Source of the DNA: Melampsora larici-populina 98AG31
Lineage: Eukaryota; Basidiomycota; Pucciniomycetes; Pucciniales; Melampsoraceae
DNA length: 15,778 bases
Direction of reading: 5' to 3'
Assembly (NCBI RefSeq): GCF_000204055.1
Contig: NW_006768833.1
Location: forward strand, 453,008-468,785
The notes under the pieces are model-generated. The model saw nothing but the letters and a program-made list of their open reading frames with translations, made no database searches and had not been told where the DNA came from. This document shows, one piece after another, positions 1-8,574 of the stretch (its first letter is position 1; each line of letters begins with the position of its first letter). The translations under genes were made by a program, and so were the position numbers.

Positions 1-2
1 GT

Positions 3-2904
3 CATGGCGATCCACATACCCATACCTTACCAGCTTCATCTGCGTCTCTCAACTCATTTCAAAGTTTTCCTTCTTCGGGTACAATCTCATTTCGATCTGG
101 TACATCTTCATCTGTGACCTCCTTACAATCTCATGCTTCCTCTAGTCACTCTACCATCTATCATCGAGGTCTTTCATCATTCACATCTCAGAACATGCGA
201 CGCGCTTTCCGTGCTTACGAGGATCGTGAGGATGAAAGAGTTGAAGATGGCTTAGAGATTGATGCTGGTAGTCTTCGATCTGAACGATTGCGAAGTCGGA
301 CTAATAGCTCCTTGAGCTCAGCTAGTAGTCAACAGACTGGATCTCATCATCATCGACCCGCAGGACCTAGCTCAGCTTCATGGACTTCATCCAACAATCC
401 ACATCAAGGTGCAATCTATCAACAAAAACGAATGACCGTTCCTTTCCCATCTACTTCTACTCCTGTTCCTCTCAACATCCCAACTAGCTCAAGCTTTGAT
501 ATCAAACACACCAAAGCGAGCTATATGCGTTCGATCTCAACACATTCGATGGATCTCAACGCACTCCATTCATCGAACTCGATCGGAAGTCAACGAAATT
601 TCACTAGTGTTCATCCATCTCCTAACCATCGTCCTACATCTGTCGTCAATCCTTCGTATCCTTCCACTTCCACTTCGAGGGCTAGTCCCAATCTGTCTTC
701 ATCTCGACCTACATCTGTTGTTTTACCTACCATCAAACATGGCTCGTCTGATCACGTTCCATCCACTGGCGAGTCTCTTGAACCCTCGCGTTTTCGTAAC
801 AAGAGCTTGAGATCAAGTCCTAGTAATGGTGAATTGGCATCTGCATCTGCTAATACTTCTACATCTATCACATCTCGATATAATCCACAACCACCTTCTC
901 GAATAAAGTCACCCTTGGGACAAGCTATCTCTCGACCTGGTAGTAGTCATTCTTCTAGGCCCGGTAGTAGTCAGTCTATCAAAGCAAGTCACCATCTCTC
1001 ACAGCCCCTTCGAACTCGGACATTGACTACTGCAGGGAATAGTCAGCAACAACAGCATTCAACCTCAATCAGTCAAAGAGTCCTCAAACATAAAAAGTCA
1101 GCCGTGTTTCACAAAAGCCTTACTTCTGGGGCCCAAGATGATTCACACAGTACACCTAAACAAACTACTCCTTCATCTTTATCACTATTGACGAGTAGCT
1201 CTCATCAATCCTCCAATCCCAACACTCATCACAGTCGCCTTCTTGCTCGTAAACGGTCGATGCCGTCCTTGAGTACGGAGACAGTGGAGAACCGGCAATC
1301 AGTGGGAGTTTTCCCCAAGTCTACCGCTATATCTGGTACATCATCTTCATTATCAATGAGGCCCAAGTCAAGACAAGATAGACCGCCTGGGTCGAACACA
1401 TCAAATACAAGTACAAGCTCATCGACAATAAGTAGCTCATCTAGACCTAATCATTCGGCTAATGACTTGATGAGAGGTCATCATAATCTGTCTACACCAC
1501 TTGCTACCATTGCAGGATCACCTGACCGACCTGATCTTACTGGTCATCAAAAACGAATAACAGATCAAATGAACCAATCAAGGCCTAATACACCGCAAAA
1601 ACAAACTAGAGGATTGATGATGACGACGACCAATAGTAATTCGAGATTGACGATGCCTACAATTGCGAGTCGATTGAAAGCGAAACCATCGATTGTACAA
1701 GACAAATTAAAGAGAGGGATCAGAAAAGTGTATGGAGATGGAACGGAATTAGATGAATTTGATGATTTACCTACGAGTAAAGAAAAAGAAAGAAAGTTTA
1801 CGACACGTGGGAAAGGAGAGAATGTAAGTACGATTGGATTAGGGATTAAGAGTAAGTTGATTGAACAGAGGAAGGTGGAAGGGGCTAGAAGGCGAGCGGC
1901 TGCTAGAGCTGGACATGTGCTTTCGGGTGGTAGTAAGAAAGGATTGATTAGACAGATGAGTGAAAATACTTTGGCTAAGAGTAAGTTTTTTTCAAAAAGA
2001 AAATGTGAGACCAGAGTTAGATTTAAGGCTGACTTGGAACGCGCATTTATCTTTGTGTTTTTTTTTGGCTAGCATCTAAAAATTCAGAGATGAGATGGAA
2101 TTCCCATGATTCAAGATGGGAAGGTAATGAATCGATTTTAAGAGCGTTTGATAATGTATTATCATCATCATCAAGACCAGCATTGATCACACAACTTTCG
2201 ACGATCCCATCATCCGCATCATTTCATCATAAACCAGAACTTCATCATCATTCATCAAGTACGACGAGTGGGATGATCGGTAACAAAGCACATAATCATA
2301 CAGTAGGAGAGATGGTCTTTGATTCGATTGCAATGTGTTGGAGATCTAGAGCACCTGAACAAGAGATTCGATTGGAGATTGAATTGGATGAATCGGAAGA
2401 AGATGAACTGAAGTTGATTGAAACCATGGCTCCTCCGAAATCTTCTTGTAGTTTGTCTTCTGGTTCGAATTTGATTAAACCATTTATGAAGAACCAAAGC
2501 CAAGGATTCAAGAATGAGTTTCATCAGTATCCCGAATGTGTGAAACGAGCGATTATGGGTATGAATGGAACGAATTCGAATCAAGAAGAAGTTACGGAAG
2601 GAGGAACAGGAGAAGTGGGAACATTGGTGAATCATCATGAGTTTAAGGAAATCGAAAGTTTGATTGGGTTTTGGAATTCGTGTGTTTTGGCCGAAGAATC
2701 TAATAGGAAAGAGTTGAGGAGTTGGATTGGTAAGAAAAAGAAACGGGGTGAGGTGGGATTTGGAGTGGGAGTTGAGGAAAGGAAATATTTGATGGAAATT
2801 CGAAAAGTTTGTTTCTTTCCCCCTTTTTTTTGAGGAGAGAGAGAAGTGGTTTTGGGTTGACTGATTTTGGGTTTTTTTTTGTTTAGTTGGTCATGGATCA
2901 GTAG
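3..2904 (+). CDS. byr4: Byr4/Bfa1-like septation (mitotic exit) regulator, 5'-partial
   Basis: The frame is open to the left edge, so the start codon lies outside the window. Proposed exons are 3-1980, 2073-2806 and 2887-2904. Intron 1 (1981-2072) has donor GTAAGT, branch CTGAC at 2029 and acceptor GGCTAG, and it joins two long frames in phase. Intron 2 (2807-2886) has donor GTTTGT, a CTGAT branch and T-rich TTTAG, leaving a last exon coding LVMDQ. The first ~550 codons are low-complexity Ser/Thr/His/Arg-rich sequence. The C-terminal third carries the family signatures: YGDGTELDEFDDLP (about 1731-1772), RWEGNE followed by a LRAFD-type sequence (from 2114), PALIT, then VGEMVFDSIAMCW (about 2302-2340), and a charged tail. 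In the family, Byr4/Bfa1 forms a two-component GAP with Cdc16/Bub2 that restrains Spg1/Tem1 at the spindle pole body. Family assignment is from remembered motifs. Without intron 2 the protein would end 9 codons after 2806, at 2833. Confidence 0.82.
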
Positions 2905-2912
2905 TCATTCAA

Positions 2913-2925
2913 TGTGTGTGTGTGT
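2913..2925. repeat. TG microsatellite in the 3' region of the byr4-like gene
   Basis: Six and a half TG units lie just downstream of the proposed stop at 2902-2904, within the likely 3' UTR. Confidence 0.8.
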
Positions 2926-2980
2926 ATTTTCTTTTTGAATTTATATTGTGGAGGATTAAGTTGATTTTTTTGACATGATT

Positions 2981-3022
2981 AAGGAAGAAGAAGAAAAGAA
3001 AAGAAAAGAAAAGAAAAGAAAG
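2981..3022. repeat. Purine microsatellite (GAA, then GAAAA units)
   Basis: A run of GAA units passes into about five GAAAA units. It lies between the convergent byr4-like and secreted-protein genes. No gene signal is present. Confidence 0.85.
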
Positions 3023-3049
3023 ATTTACAATTTTCAAACCAATCCTTTT

Positions 3050-3500
3050 TGTCCTTGTTTTTTTTTTGTTTTTTTGTTTTTTTGATTTTTTTGATTTTTG
3101 ATTTTTTTTTGGTTTTTTTTTTCAAGGTTTTTCGTTTTATCTTTCAATCGACTTTTTCATTTACAAAAATTCCAATGAACCATCCGAAAAACTTTGAAAA
3201 CATTTTGCTTTGATTTGCTTTTTCTATATCTTTCTTTTAGATTATGAGTTGTTTTTTTTTGCGAAAATATATAAAAATAATCAATGAATTTCTTAACTCG
3301 TGTTTATTCTTTTTTTACTCCTTTGGTTTCTACGGGGTTTTTTTTATGGGTTTTTTTTATGGGTTTTTTATGGTTTTTTTTTGTGTTTTTATACTTTTTT
3401 TGTTTTTATACTTTTTTTGTTTTTATATATAATTTTTTTTTATTTTTTTATTTTTTTGAATGTTTGATTTTTTTGAATGTTTGTTTTTTTTGGGGGCAGG
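3050..3500. repeat. Long T-rich low-complexity tract
   Basis: The + strand is dominated by runs of 5-10 T interrupted by G or GA, with short tandem units such as TTTTTATACTTTTTTTG (twice near 3390-3420) and TTTTTTTGAATGTTTG (twice near 3452-3486). Open frames here give only Phe/Leu-rich products and are composition artefacts. The tract lies in the 3'-to-3' intergenic space and contains no recognisable gene. Confidence 0.85.
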
Positions 3501-3703
3501 AGAAGGGTTTTTTTGGTTTTTCATTGAAAATATGAACCATTATTTTATCTTAACAATTCAATATGATTGTTTGAATATGAAGAAGAAAGAAAAAAATGAA
3601 AAAGTAAGGTTTTGGGGCCCGGGGTTACTGGTTGGGTTTGAGAAGACGGGTCTTTTGGGGGGTTCCAGTGCTTTGAAAGTTTGAGTTTGGAAAACTTGAT
3701 TAT

Positions 3704-4368
3704 TTTTTCTTGATGTTCAACATACAAAGGAATAGTTATGGTTCTCAAACCTATGCAAAAATTTGTGCAAGTTTCGAGCAACTTCTGTGCAAGACATGAA
3801 TAGAACTTGCACGGAACTTGCACGTCGGTCTCGCACGGTTTTCGTACCAGTTGGAACAAAATAGCTGGGGTCGTCAAAAAATTTAATGCGCAAGATTGGT
3901 GCAAGAAATCTTGCACGGATCTTGCACGTCGGTCTTGCACATTTCTTGCACAGGTTTGAGAACCATAAGTATGAAAAAAGTGAAGATTAGAGTGTAGGAG
4001 AAAAGAATGAATAGTACATAGGGTTTTTTGTTTATGCATGAGAGAAAAAGTGGGAATTGAACTGAGGAGTACTTGATGTGAAATGTAAGCAAGGAATAGG
4101 AGTAGGTCAACATTTAAGACGGTAAGAACTTCATATACTACAAACAATTACTTAAATAGAATGTAAAACAGTGAGATTCAAGATATCAGGTTTATATGAA
4201 AAGCTGAACTGTTGTTACTGATCAAATGGGAAAGAAGAATTTAAAGGTAAATGAAAGTTGTTATAAAACATATATTTGATGGTTGAGGCTTGATAGAAAC
4301 AAAGGGGATTTGGTCAACAATACAAATGAACCTTTTGAATGAGAAAATCAAAGATAATCATAGATTGA
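3704..4368. repeat. Duplicated segment, copy A (interrupted by an inverted-repeat element)
   Basis: This segment aligns by eye, in the same orientation, with 6250-6672. Shared blocks include CAACATA-n-GGAATAG, TGCATGAGAGAAAAAGTGG, GTGAAATGTAAG, ACAAACAATTACTT, CTGATCAAATGG and AGAAAATCAAAGAT. I judge similarity at roughly three quarters, with small indels. Copy A contains an extra 233 bp (3736-3968) that copy B lacks. No coding function is evident. The two copies flank the secreted-protein gene. Confidence 0.75.
3736..3968. mobile_element. Short non-autonomous inverted-repeat element (MITE-like)
   Basis: The ends are perfect 17-bp inverted repeats: TTATGGTTCTCAAACCT at 3736-3752, and its reverse complement at 3952-3968. 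Inside are about nine copies of CTTGCAC or its complement. They include a 31-nt direct repeat (3806-3836 and 3910-3940, two mismatches) and a 7-bp hairpin at 3899-3916. It has no coding capacity. Copy B of the host duplication reads straight through at the corresponding point (GGAATAG then TTGTATGG near 6281), which acts as an empty site. A TA target duplication is possible if the outer bases are host-derived, but the empty site has diverged too much to prove it. The transposase superfamily is not determined. Confidence 0.75.
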
Positions 4369-4951
4369 CAGTTTATAAAGATGAAAAGAAACTATGTATC
4401 TTTCAAAATTTGGATGGAGTCTGGTACATTGAAGTTTCAATTTCACATTCAGAAACCAAGATCTTGGGACTTCTTTTTGGGGAGAAAACTCGCATTTTGT
4501 TTGTCTTCAACTGGAACAAGGGAAGTAAGATCTTTTCAAATCCAAAATAACAAACAGATAGCCATGTAAGGGTACATAGGATCCCAGTACCATATAATAG
4601 TGAAAAGACTTCATACATCGGAAATAGCCCAGACAATCAGTTGATAACAAACAACAAAGATAAAAAAAGATAATTTTCAACAAAGATTTTTTCAAGATTT
4701 TGGTAAACTAACATCATAACTAACCAACAAACTAGAAAAATCAAAAAAAAATCAACAAAATATATATTCAAAAAAAGTATTTTTTTGGGAGAGAATGCAA
4801 CCTGTGCAAACTAAGCTAAGATTCGAAAAGTAAAATAAACCAATGAGTTAGAAAGCTTTTCGAAATCCAATTGAGTTTCGAGAGGATAAAGATCAACAAC
4901 TTACCAGATTTTTTAAAAAGACTATAAGTACTTGATCAAATCCTGATTTCC
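4369..4951. other. AT-rich intergenic sequence, no gene seen
   Basis: This lies between duplicated copy A and the end of the secreted-protein gene. It has short open frames of under 90 codons on both strands with no recognisable product. It is probably 3' flank or UTR of the minus-strand gene; A-rich stretches near 4740-4780 lie on the + strand. Confidence 0.5.
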
Positions 4952-5456
4952 CTAAGCTTGATTCTCGTTCTATTCAAACATCACAAGAGATAGAAATCCA
5001 ACATTATTAGTTTATAATGTATTTTTGATCCCATCATTGATTTAAGAAACAAATCCTAACACTTACTTCTTTGTGATTTACTTCTGATTTCAATTCCGCT
5101 TGTCGCAAGGTTATCAAGTTATTAAAGTATCCATTCAAGTAACCCACCGAGTTTGCATAACCGTATCCATTATTGCAATTCGAAGCACTCCAGCAGGTGG
5201 TTCGGTAGTTAGACAGACCACAACCTAAGATATAACCATTACCACATGTATACAATGGGTAACCATAGTTGCTGGCATAATTCCCAAGGATATTGAGAGG
5301 TAAACCAAGACCAAGAATTTTTTGACGGATCGTGTTCGACTCTGCTGACATTTGTCCAACAGTCTGTTCTGAACGAACCGAAAGAGTAGAGGGAGCTGCG
5401 AGGAGAGATTGGAAGAGAACAACCATAGCGAAGATAAGAATGGCAAATGAACGCAT
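4952..5456 (-). CDS. Small secreted Cys-containing protein (candidate effector)
   Basis: Exon 1 is 5456-5067 (130 codons). An intron at 5066-4970 has a consensus GTAAGT donor, an ACTAAT branch and a GAATAG acceptor. Exon 2 (4969-4952) codes NENQA and a stop, in phase, giving 135 aa. Without splicing the frame would stop at 5034 after 140 aa. The N-terminus is a clear signal peptide: MRSF, then a hydrophobic stretch to about residue 20 ending LLA-AP, a good cleavage site. The mature part is rich in Gly, Asn, Tyr and Ser and has exactly four Cys (71, 79, 88, 94), compatible with two disulphides. A YTC (Y-x-C) motif is at 69-71. Size, secretion signal and Cys content resemble candidate effectors of rust fungi, but I recognise no specific family. 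An effector role is inference. Confidence 0.65.
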
Positions 5457-5646
5457 ATTGTCTAGTGAAGATTTGTTTGATAGATTTGATTGAAAGGTTT
5501 TTTGTCGGTTGCAGTATACAAAGTGAGATGACTAATTTATCCAGTAAATAGTTATAGTGATCTGGTTGATCAAAAGGGAAATGGACGAGCTAAAGATGAA
5601 TTTGTAGGATGTGGAATGAGGATGAAAAGGTGACGATTCAAGCCTC

Positions 5647-5654
5647 ATTTTATA
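5647..5654 (-). promoter_or_regulatory. TATA-box candidate for the secreted-protein gene
   Basis: The minus strand reads TATAAAAT about 190 bp before the ATG at 5456. It would predict a leader of roughly 150-170 nt containing CT- and CAA-rich sequence. It is assigned by consensus only. Confidence 0.35.
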
Positions 5655-5656
5655 CC

Positions 5657-5950
5657 TGATTCCTTGCCGCTCATTCCTCCTCTCGTCAGAGACACATTCC
5701 AGTCATCTGTGTTCCCTACTGCCGGGCATAGCGATAGACTGATGTTCGTAGATGGACTAGTGTACCGAAAGCAGATCAACAGTGTCAAAACCATCCTTCG
5801 GTTTGCTTTTGACGCCTCCTTCATGGGATCCCACACGGAAATCGGATCTGCTGAAATGTTGATCGATTTGACGTGAGCTTGATCATATTCAGAATCATGT
5901 GACTGCTGGAAAGAATGCCAAGTCCATCTCCTCGACGATCCAGGATGTGT
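5657..5950. other. Unrecognised mixed-complexity segment upstream of the secreted-protein gene
   Basis: This stretch is less AT-rich than its surroundings. It has a 70-codon + frame (5664-5876) and 60-odd-codon minus frames, none with a motif I recognise. It may be promoter sequence or a decayed coding or transposon fragment. Confidence 0.3.
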
Positions 5951-6249
5951 TTGTGGTTTTGTGTGATTCTATTTTTTTCATTATTCATCTTCAAAGTCCG
6001 ACCTACTTTCAACACATCATCCATTCATATCGGGTCATGGTCCCTTTTTGGAAAAGGAAACAATCAGCTTGAACTCCGAATCACAGAAATGTTTGAGTGA
6101 ATCCGACAGGTTTCTTAGTATAAACTCTGATAGCCAGTAAGATTATAATATGGTACTATAAGTTTTTTTACAACCTTATCATGGAATGGACTTTTGATCA
6201 AAAAGGTAACATTGGAGATGTAATTAGAGAGTAAGCTGAGGGTTTGTTA
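5951..6249. other. Intergenic sequence, no feature seen
   Basis: AT-rich sequence without a convincing open frame, repeat or RNA gene. Confidence 0.5.
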
Positions 6250-6672
6250 TTACTTCTTAACGTCCAACATATAATGGAATAGTTGTATGGAAAAACAAAT
6301 GAAGATTAGAATTAGAAGAAAAAAATCATTAGTTTCGGTCTATGCATGAGAGAAAAAGTGGAAATTGGATTGTGAAGTCCTTACGTGAAATGTAAGAAAT
6401 GGAATGGTTAAGATTCAAGACTATAAAAAATTGATATACCTTACAAACAATTACTTTGAATGTACTGTGAATCTGAGATTTAAGGTATCAGCTTTACGTG
6501 GAAAGCTGCACTGTCTTACTGATCAAATGGAAAAGAAGAATCTAAAGGCAAACAAATTTTTTTATAAAAAATATGTTTGAGTTTGATGGTTAATATAAAA
6601 AAAGGGAATTTGATAAAGAAGATAAATCAACCTTTGAAATAAGAAAATCAAAGATGATCTTATAAGATTTGA
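6250..6672. repeat. Duplicated segment, copy B (uninterrupted)
   Basis: This is the direct-oriented partner of 3704-4368. It lacks the inverted-repeat element at the corresponding point (after GGAATAG near 6285). It carries no coding frame. Confidence 0.75.
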
Positions 6673-6697
6673 ATCAATCATGATTCATAAGGGTGTT

Positions 6698-6901
6698 TTC
6701 ACTTAGGCCGCGTTCACTTAAGCGAATTTTCGTGAGAATTCGCATTCTTGAAAGTCAAGAAATCGCATTCTGTGAAATGCGTTCGATTCCTTAATTACAA
6801 GCATTCTGTAATTTACAGAATGCTTGTAAAAAGTATTTTTTCGTGTCATTTCAAGAATGCTCTATCAGAGCATTCTATCGAAGAAATCACATTCTGTGAT
6901 T
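6698..6901. repeat. Cluster of palindromes around a GCATTCT/AGAATGC motif
   Basis: The block begins with a direct repeat TTCACTTA (6698-6705, 6713-6720). It then holds successive inverted repeats: 6722-6728 with 6737-6743 (7-bp arms); 6795-6811 with 6813-6829 (17-bp perfect arms, 1-nt spacer); 6854-6863 with 6867-6876 (10-bp arms, 3-nt loop); and 6885-6891 with 6895-6901 (7-bp arms, 3-nt loop). The motif GCATTCT or its complement recurs about seven times. It may be a foldback or MITE-type element, but I see no clear outer terminal repeats in the window. Confidence 0.7.
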
Positions 6902-7093
6902 CTCAATTCTTCTTTTTTTTTGATAAATTCGGACAAGTCCCTGTCCAACGTACGGATCACTCCGATTTTGGACAAGTCAGCCTTTCACGTACAGATTCCC
7001 ATACGTCTCACCAACCATCCTCTATCATCTTCTGTCCTCTATTGTCTTCCACCACCTTCTTCAACCTCCACTACACTACTCAACCTATTCAAC

Positions 7094-7165
7094 ATGTCCG
7101 ATTCCGACACAAGTGATGTTATTAGGGACTGGGCGAAGCGCTGCAAAAATCCAATTCAACCGTAG
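7094..7165 (+). pseudogene. Possible first exon of the Myb/SANT-like gene
   Basis: An ATG in good context (TTCAACATGTCC) follows a CT-rich leader typical of fungal 5' ends. It opens a 23-codon frame beginning MSDSDTSDVIRDWAKRC, which stops at TAG 7163-7165. After a one-base shift at an A5 run (7145-7149), another frame stays open past 7230. It is unclear whether this is the true N-terminus of the following gene. No acceptor in the right phase was found, so the link is broken or rearranged. Confidence 0.35.
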
Positions 7166-7216
7166 TTGAAATACTATCGCAAGCAATCCAGCCCCTGTTG
7201 AATCAATATCAAAATT

Positions 7217-7260
7217 CCCTATTTTTATTAGTCAACTTCATGAGACTAAAAAAAATAGGG
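7217..7260. repeat. Imperfect inverted repeat at the edge of a GC-richer segment
   Basis: The arms at 7217-7233 and 7244-7260 are 17 nt with one mismatch, around a 10-nt loop. The right arm contains A8, which is a T8 run on the minus strand. Confidence 0.7.
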
Positions 7261-7612
7261 TGGCGCATAGCCGGTTGCCATCATCTGATGGGCTCTCCAA
7301 TCCAAAACTTCCTACTCCTCAGCCAAAAGCCTTAGGCTGACCGCATCAGGATTGCCTGATATACCTTTCACAGATAAGGCTGTGGCCCTGAGCTCTCCGG
7401 TGGTGGTGCCCACGGGGGAGCCCGAAAAGGAAGTTTGTACCTTTGGGTTGGGGTCCTCATGAAGAACCCCTTGCGAGATAGACGTTGGAACATCCTATAG
7501 AAGTTGAGCAAGCAATCGGGTCTGTGGGAATATGGCCTTGGGAATGAACCCGGACTCAGCTTTGTCATCCCAATGAGATTTTGAACGGGGCACTTGGACA
7601 TGCGAAAGGTCA
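7261..7612. other. GC-richer segment with local hairpins, origin unknown
   Basis: Composition is visibly more GC-rich than the neighbours. It contains local inverted repeats, for example CCATCA/TGATGG near 7278-7291 and GGGGT/ACCCC near 7452-7472. It separates the likely start of the Myb/SANT-like gene from its body. Read on the minus strand it ends in a T8 run just beyond its left edge, which could suit an RNA polymerase III transcript such as a SINE, but I could not find a consistent A-box and B-box on one strand. A 77-codon minus frame (7601-7368) matches nothing I know. Confidence 0.4.
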
Positions 7613-7765
7613 GTGATATGTTCCTCCTGTTTAAATCTCTTCGGACAACTTCCTTGCTATACTTGCGCTAATTCAGGTGGCAAAATCCTGTGCTCGTCCG
7701 AACTTCGCCCAGTCCCTATTGTAGATCCACCGAAAGCCAAGTCCAAATCAAAAACAAAGTCGAAA

Positions 7766-7825
7766 TCACAACCAAAGTCACAACCAAAGTCACAACCAAA
7801 GTCACAACCAAAGTCACAACCGAAT
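7766..7825 (+). repeat. 12-bp coding minisatellite (SQPK repeat)
   Basis: Four perfect tandem copies of TCACAACCAAAG and a fifth degenerate copy encode a run of Ser-Gln-Pro-Lys in the N-terminal part of the Myb/SANT-like protein. Related AAATCAAAA-type units flank it. Confidence 0.85.
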
Positions 7826-8504
7826 TCAAAACCGAAATCAAAACCAGTCAACAATTCAAAGCAATCAAAAGATAAGAACGAAGAGATAGAGAAAGTCAAA
7901 CCTGCCGCTACCGGTGAAGCATGGGATCTTCGACATACATTGTATCTTATTGATGAAGTCAAACAACAAATTGACCTTGGGCACGGAAACGATGGTGGTC
8001 TCAAGACCGAAGGATGGAAATCAGTTCGGACCAATTACAACAACAAATTCGATAGTGACGAACCTTTGAGCCGATTGAAGAATCACTTCCAAAAGGTTAG
8101 ACTTCATTTTATGCTCATTTTCATTTGTATTTCAATTGAACTTGGTAAATAACTTACTTGATGTTTTGATTTGTAGTTAAAAAAAACTTACAAGGCTTTA
8201 GATAAGATAATGGATAGCTCTGGTGCTCCTGGAGTTGATGTGATTACTGGCGAGGTCAACACTGATAAGGATTGGTGGGACCACTGGATTAATGTGGTAA
8301 GCAGTTGTTGTTTTTATTTAATATCTTTCATAGCTGATGAAATTGTCTTGATGCTTTGATCATAGGCTGGGAATAACGACGCCAAACCCATCCAAAACAA
8401 CGGTTTTGCAGCATATCAAGCTGTAGGTACAATCATGCCTGAAAAGCACCTTCGAGCCAACGGCAACAAAGGGTTTGGAACTCAAAGCAAAAAGAAGATA
8501 GTTG

Positions 8505-8574
8505 CTGTAGCTGAAAGTTCAGATGTGAATGAAGAAGGTAAGTCCAATCATGTCATCTGAACTTTCAGCTACAG
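8505..8574. repeat. 21-bp perfect inverted repeat spanning a splice donor
   Basis: The arm at 8505-8525 is the exact reverse complement of 8554-8574, separated by 28 nt that contain the GTAAGT donor at 8538. Both candidate acceptors (AG at 8567-8568 and 8573-8574) lie inside the right arm. Confidence 0.85.

Noticed and set aside
3244..3684. Phe-rich hydrophobic frames resembling membrane peptides
   Set aside because: They are translations of the T-rich low-complexity tract, on one strand only and with no start or codon structure to support them.
3545..4147. A 200-codon minus-strand open frame
   Set aside because: It runs across the inverted-repeat element and both of its host flanks, including a junction absent from copy B. 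It has no motif and is a chance frame created by the insertion.
4290..4695. Overlapping 60-86-codon frames on both strands
   Set aside because: Short, mutually overlapping, AT-driven, partly inside the duplicated segment and not conserved in copy B.
7270..7310. Hammerhead-ribozyme-like CTGATG core
   Set aside because: The conserved CUGANGA and GAAA parts do not both fit; the sequence reads CTGATGG and CAAAAC, and the flanking stems do not form.
7261..7600. tRNA-derived SINE with A- and B-boxes
   Set aside because: An A-box-like TGGCGCATAGCCGG is on the + strand but the only B-box-like GGTTCATTCC is on the minus strand, so they cannot act together.
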